From contig CAVTSX010000009.1 in assembly GCA_963737425.1 (NCBI GenBank), forward strand, positions 1,612,001 to 1,676,000: a stretch of DNA of 64,000 nucleotides. The letters are read 5' to 3'. Each line of letters starts with the position of its first letter. Positions within the stretch are counted from its first letter, which is position 1. Of this stretch, positions 61,967-64,000 are shown piece after piece. This DNA comes from DASXRA01 sp963737425. GTDB lineage: Bacteria > Actinomycetota > Actinomycetes > Mycobacteriales > Jatrophihabitantaceae. Both the position numbers and the translations under genes were made by a program. The notes under the pieces are model-generated. The model worked only from the letters and a program-made list of their open reading frames with translations, did no database searches and was not told where the DNA came from.

Positions 61967-62554
61967 GTGCGTAAAGCCACGGAAGAGACGCGGGCTGCCA
62001 TCCGGGACGCGGCTCTCGCCAGATTCCGCACGCATGGCTACCCGGGTGCGACCCTGCAGCAGATCGGCGACCAGGTCGGCCTCACCCGGGGCGCCGTGCT
62101 GCACCACTTCAACTCCAAGGCGGAGTTGCTCGCCGCCGTTGTGCAACCGTGCATCACGGCCTTCGACGAATTGCTGGCATCTGCCGGATACGCTCCGGAA
62201 GCGGTCGAGCGGCAGCGCCTGCTGCGCCAGTTCGCGAACCTCGTCCTCGATCACCGCGCGACCGTCGAACTGCTCGTCGGCGACGTCGGCGCTCGGGACG
62301 CGCTGGACCCGGCCGATGCCTGGACCGCGCGCATCCGGCGACTGGCGGTCGTGCTCGCCGGAACCTACGCCTCGCCCGCCCGGCAGGCCCGAACGGCCGC
62401 CGCGCTCGGCGCAATCATCTATCCCGTCGCAAGCGCCTGGCTCGACCTCGACGGTTTCGACGCGCGCGTCGCGCTGGTCGAGGCCGGCCTTGCGGCCATC
62501 GGTCCGCAGGCGGCCGTGCCGGAAGGCGCCGCGATCCTGACCGGCCGGAGCTGA
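61967..62554 (+). CDS. TetR-family transcriptional regulator
   Basis: 195 residues from GTG 61967 with AGAAGAGGA directly upstream; a start at 61931 would add 12 residues. The HTH region is TRAAIRDAALARFRTHGYPG and VGLTRGAVLHHFNSKAELL. The rest is a helical ligand domain (FDELLASAGYAPEAVERQ and following). The target is not apparent: the neighbours are an MmcQ gene and a sensor kinase, and no clear palindrome was seen just upstream. Confidence 0.88.
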   Translation: MRKATEETRAAIRDAALARFRTHGYPGATLQQIGDQVGLTRGAVLHHFNSKAELLAAVVQPCITAFDELLASAGYAPEAVERQRLLRQFANLVLDHRATVELLVGDVGARDALDPADAWTARIRRLAVVLAGTYASPARQARTAAALGAIIYPVASAWLDLDGFDARVALVEAGLAAIGPQAAVPEGAAILTGRS

Positions 62555-62860
62555 GATGACCCGCATCCGAGGTGCTCGCGACCGGATCGTCGCCAACAGC
62601 GTCACGCACGCAGAGCATGAAGCGGGGCCGGGATCGCGCATATCGGTTGTCGAGTCACGAATGGCACGTGACACGCGTGGCTAGGACGTTAGGCCTTAGC
62701 GAGATGCGGTCAAGATCGCTTACTCTCTCTGATACACAGACCAAACAGCTTCCTTACGGCGGTTTGGGCGGCGGTCGGGGGACCGCGTGGAGCCGGCTCG
62801 GTGTTTCCGTGCTTGTCAGGACAGATCACCGAACCGGGACGACTACCGGAGGTACCCCTG
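62555..62860. other. Intergenic region before the sensor kinase
   Basis: About 300 bp without a gene. It should hold the kinase promoter, but I could not assign -35/-10 boxes with confidence. The Shine-Dalgarno GGAGGT at 62849-62854 belongs to the kinase start. Confidence 0.5.
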
Positions 62861-64000
62861 ATGGTGCGGCGCTCATTGAGTGCTGGGAGGGCTCACCCGA
62901 ACCAGCGGCGCCGCACGCCTCGAACCTCGTCGCCGCTACGCCGCAGGCTCACCGCCACACTCGTGGTGGCCGTCGCAGCGGGCCTGGTGGTGTCGGCCGT
63001 CCTGGGTGTGCTGGCACTCAGCCGGCAAGAAACCCGGCAACGCCTCGCGCAGATCTCGCTGATCCGGATCTCGCACCTGGCCGACGCGGTTCGCTTTCAC
63101 CCGGCCCCGTTCCTCGTCGGCGGGTCGATGACGCCGGCAGACGTCCGCGACAATGCCGTGCTGCGCGCGCGGCTCACCGCCGAGGGCGACACTCTGGAAA
63201 GGCTCGCGCCGTCCCTCGGCGGGCCGATCGACGCCGCCATCGACACGCTCAATGAAGACGTGGTGGCAGAGGTCAGCCTGATCACCCAGAACCGCCTCGA
63301 CGAGGCGCAGCGACTGGACCGCAGCGCGGTGACCGACGCCTACCAGCGGCTGGGCTCGGACGCGCCGAACAGCCCGACGGTCGCGACCACGACCGGTCTG
63401 CTGCTTCCCGCCGAGGCCTTGATGTCGGCTCGCGCCGGACGCACCGAGCACAACGTCGCCCGCTACATCGTGATCATCATCGGGGGCGTCGGCACGTTGT
63501 TGATCGGCTTGATGCTGACGTTCGCGTCGTCGCGGCGCCGCTGGGCCGCACTCGATCTCGAGCAGGCTGCCGAACTCGCGGGCGCCGACCGCCTACGCGC
63601 GCTGATCCGCAACTCATCCGACCTGACCTTGGTATTCGACGCCGACGGGATATTCCGCTACGTCAGCCCGGCCTCGCTCGCGATCATCGGGCGAGCTGAC
63701 ACGGAGTTGATCGATACCTCGCTGGCCGATCTGCTGCATCCCGACGACCGCGCTGCGGTGTCGGCCCGCTTGCACGAAGTGTCATCCGGCGACGACGCGC
63801 CGCGGGCGCTGCATTTCCGGATGCGTCACGGCGACGGTTCCTACCGCCTCATGGAGGCCGCGCTCACCGATCTGCAGCACCTGCCCGCCGTCCGGGGAAT
63901 CGTGGCGAACCTGCGCGATGTCACTGACCGGACGCGTCTGGAGGTCGAACTGCGCCATGCCCAAAAGCTCGAGTCAGTCGGGCAACTGGCCTCCGGAATG
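62861..64000 (+). CDS. PAS-domain sensor histidine kinase (3' truncated by window edge)
   Basis: 380 residues are visible and the frame is open to the last base. After a basic cytoplasmic start come a span (LVVAVAAGLVVSAVLGVLAL), an external helical domain of about 140 residues, and a second span (YIVIIIGGVGTLLIGLMLTF). A PAS domain follows (LIRNSSDLTLVFDADGIFRY, LHPDDRAAV, RHGDGSYRLME). The last visible residues, RHAQKLESVGQLASGM, are the start of the H box, whose His lies just outside. It would sense an external or redox signal; the partner regulator is not visible. GGAGGT is 6 bp before the ATG. Confidence 0.9.
   Translation, partial: MVRRSLSAGRAHPNQRRRTPRTSSPLRRRLTATLVVAVAAGLVVSAVLGVLALSRQETRQRLAQISLIRISHLADAVRFHPAPFLVGGSMTPADVRDNAVLRARLTAEGDTLERLAPSLGGPIDAAIDTLNEDVVAEVSLITQNRLDEAQRLDRSAVTDAYQRLGSDAPNSPTVATTTGLLLPAEALMSARAGRTEHNVARYIVIIIGGVGTLLIGLMLTFASSRRRWAALDLEQAAELAGADRLRALIRNSSDLTLVFDADGIFRYVSPASLAIIGRADTELIDTSLADLLHPDDRAAVSARLHEVSSGDDAPRALHFRMRHGDGSYRLMEAALTDLQHLPAVRGIVANLRDVTDRTRLEVELRHAQKLESVGQLASGM

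Overview
The window comes from a high-GC actinobacterium. Support includes TopA with a Lys/Ala-rich tail, a DNA polymerase III delta' and thymidylate kinase block close to topA, a neighbour resembling mycobacterial Rv3647c, DUF4244/TadE-type pilus genes, MmpL-type and NarL-type families, and frequent GTG/TTG starts. Frankiales/Jatrophihabitans-like relatives fit best by impression, but the genus cannot be fixed from the sequence alone.

Layout. 1-8.6 kb: a glycoside-uptake and hydrolysis region with a cut-off sugar ABC permease, a GH78 alpha-L-rhamnosidase, a sugar-binding lipoprotein, a LuxR-type small regulator and a second, secreted GH78 enzyme carrying an inserted repeat segment. 8.6-9.9 kb: decayed DNA with a mobile-element relic and a 44-bp copy of the 3' end of tRNA-Thr. 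9.9-21.3 kb: a compact catabolic cluster. Six genes run leftward (SDR, amino-acid-type ABC importer of three genes, SDR, Asp/Glu-racemase-family enzyme). A GntR/FCD regulator and a third SDR lie in the middle. Four genes run rightward (lipoyl E2-like protein, thiamine-dependent E1 alpha and beta, DAO-type flavin oxidase). Two near-identical palindromes, each overlapping a TTGACA promoter, link the two arms into one apparent regulon. 21.3-30.5 kb: a second degenerate tRNA-Thr 3' copy, an alkyltransferase-like protein, an intact IS630-family element, several gene fragments, an MMPL exporter, a broken tyrosine integrase and finally the intact tRNA-Thr. The three tRNA-Thr 3' copies plus the integrase suggest stacked integration events at this tRNA.

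30.6-48.7 kb looks like core chromosome: PSP1/RicT-like protein, a large LuxR ATPase regulator preceded by a small ORF, holB, a fused MFS-thymidylate kinase, MarR with a palindromic operator facing tam, a glyoxalase-fold protein, a methyltransferase, topA, an Rv3647c-like gene, a membrane H+-pyrophosphatase, a STAS protein and three Tad-type pilus genes without the Tad motor.

49-64 kb is accessory and membrane-oriented. It holds two DUF1772 proteins, a five-gene ABC exporter operon facing a NarL-type two-component system, a TetR-controlled membrane protein with a 26-bp palindromic operator, an Rv0909-like small protein, an aldo/keto reductase, a class V aminotransferase, an MmcQ/YjbR protein, another TetR regulator and a PAS sensor kinase running off the right edge.

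Most of this rests on motif recognition and reading-frame logic; no database search was run. The best candidates for something undescribed are the tRNA-flanked catabolic island with its own operator code, the dispersed palindrome family, and the repeat segment inserted into the second rhamnosidase.
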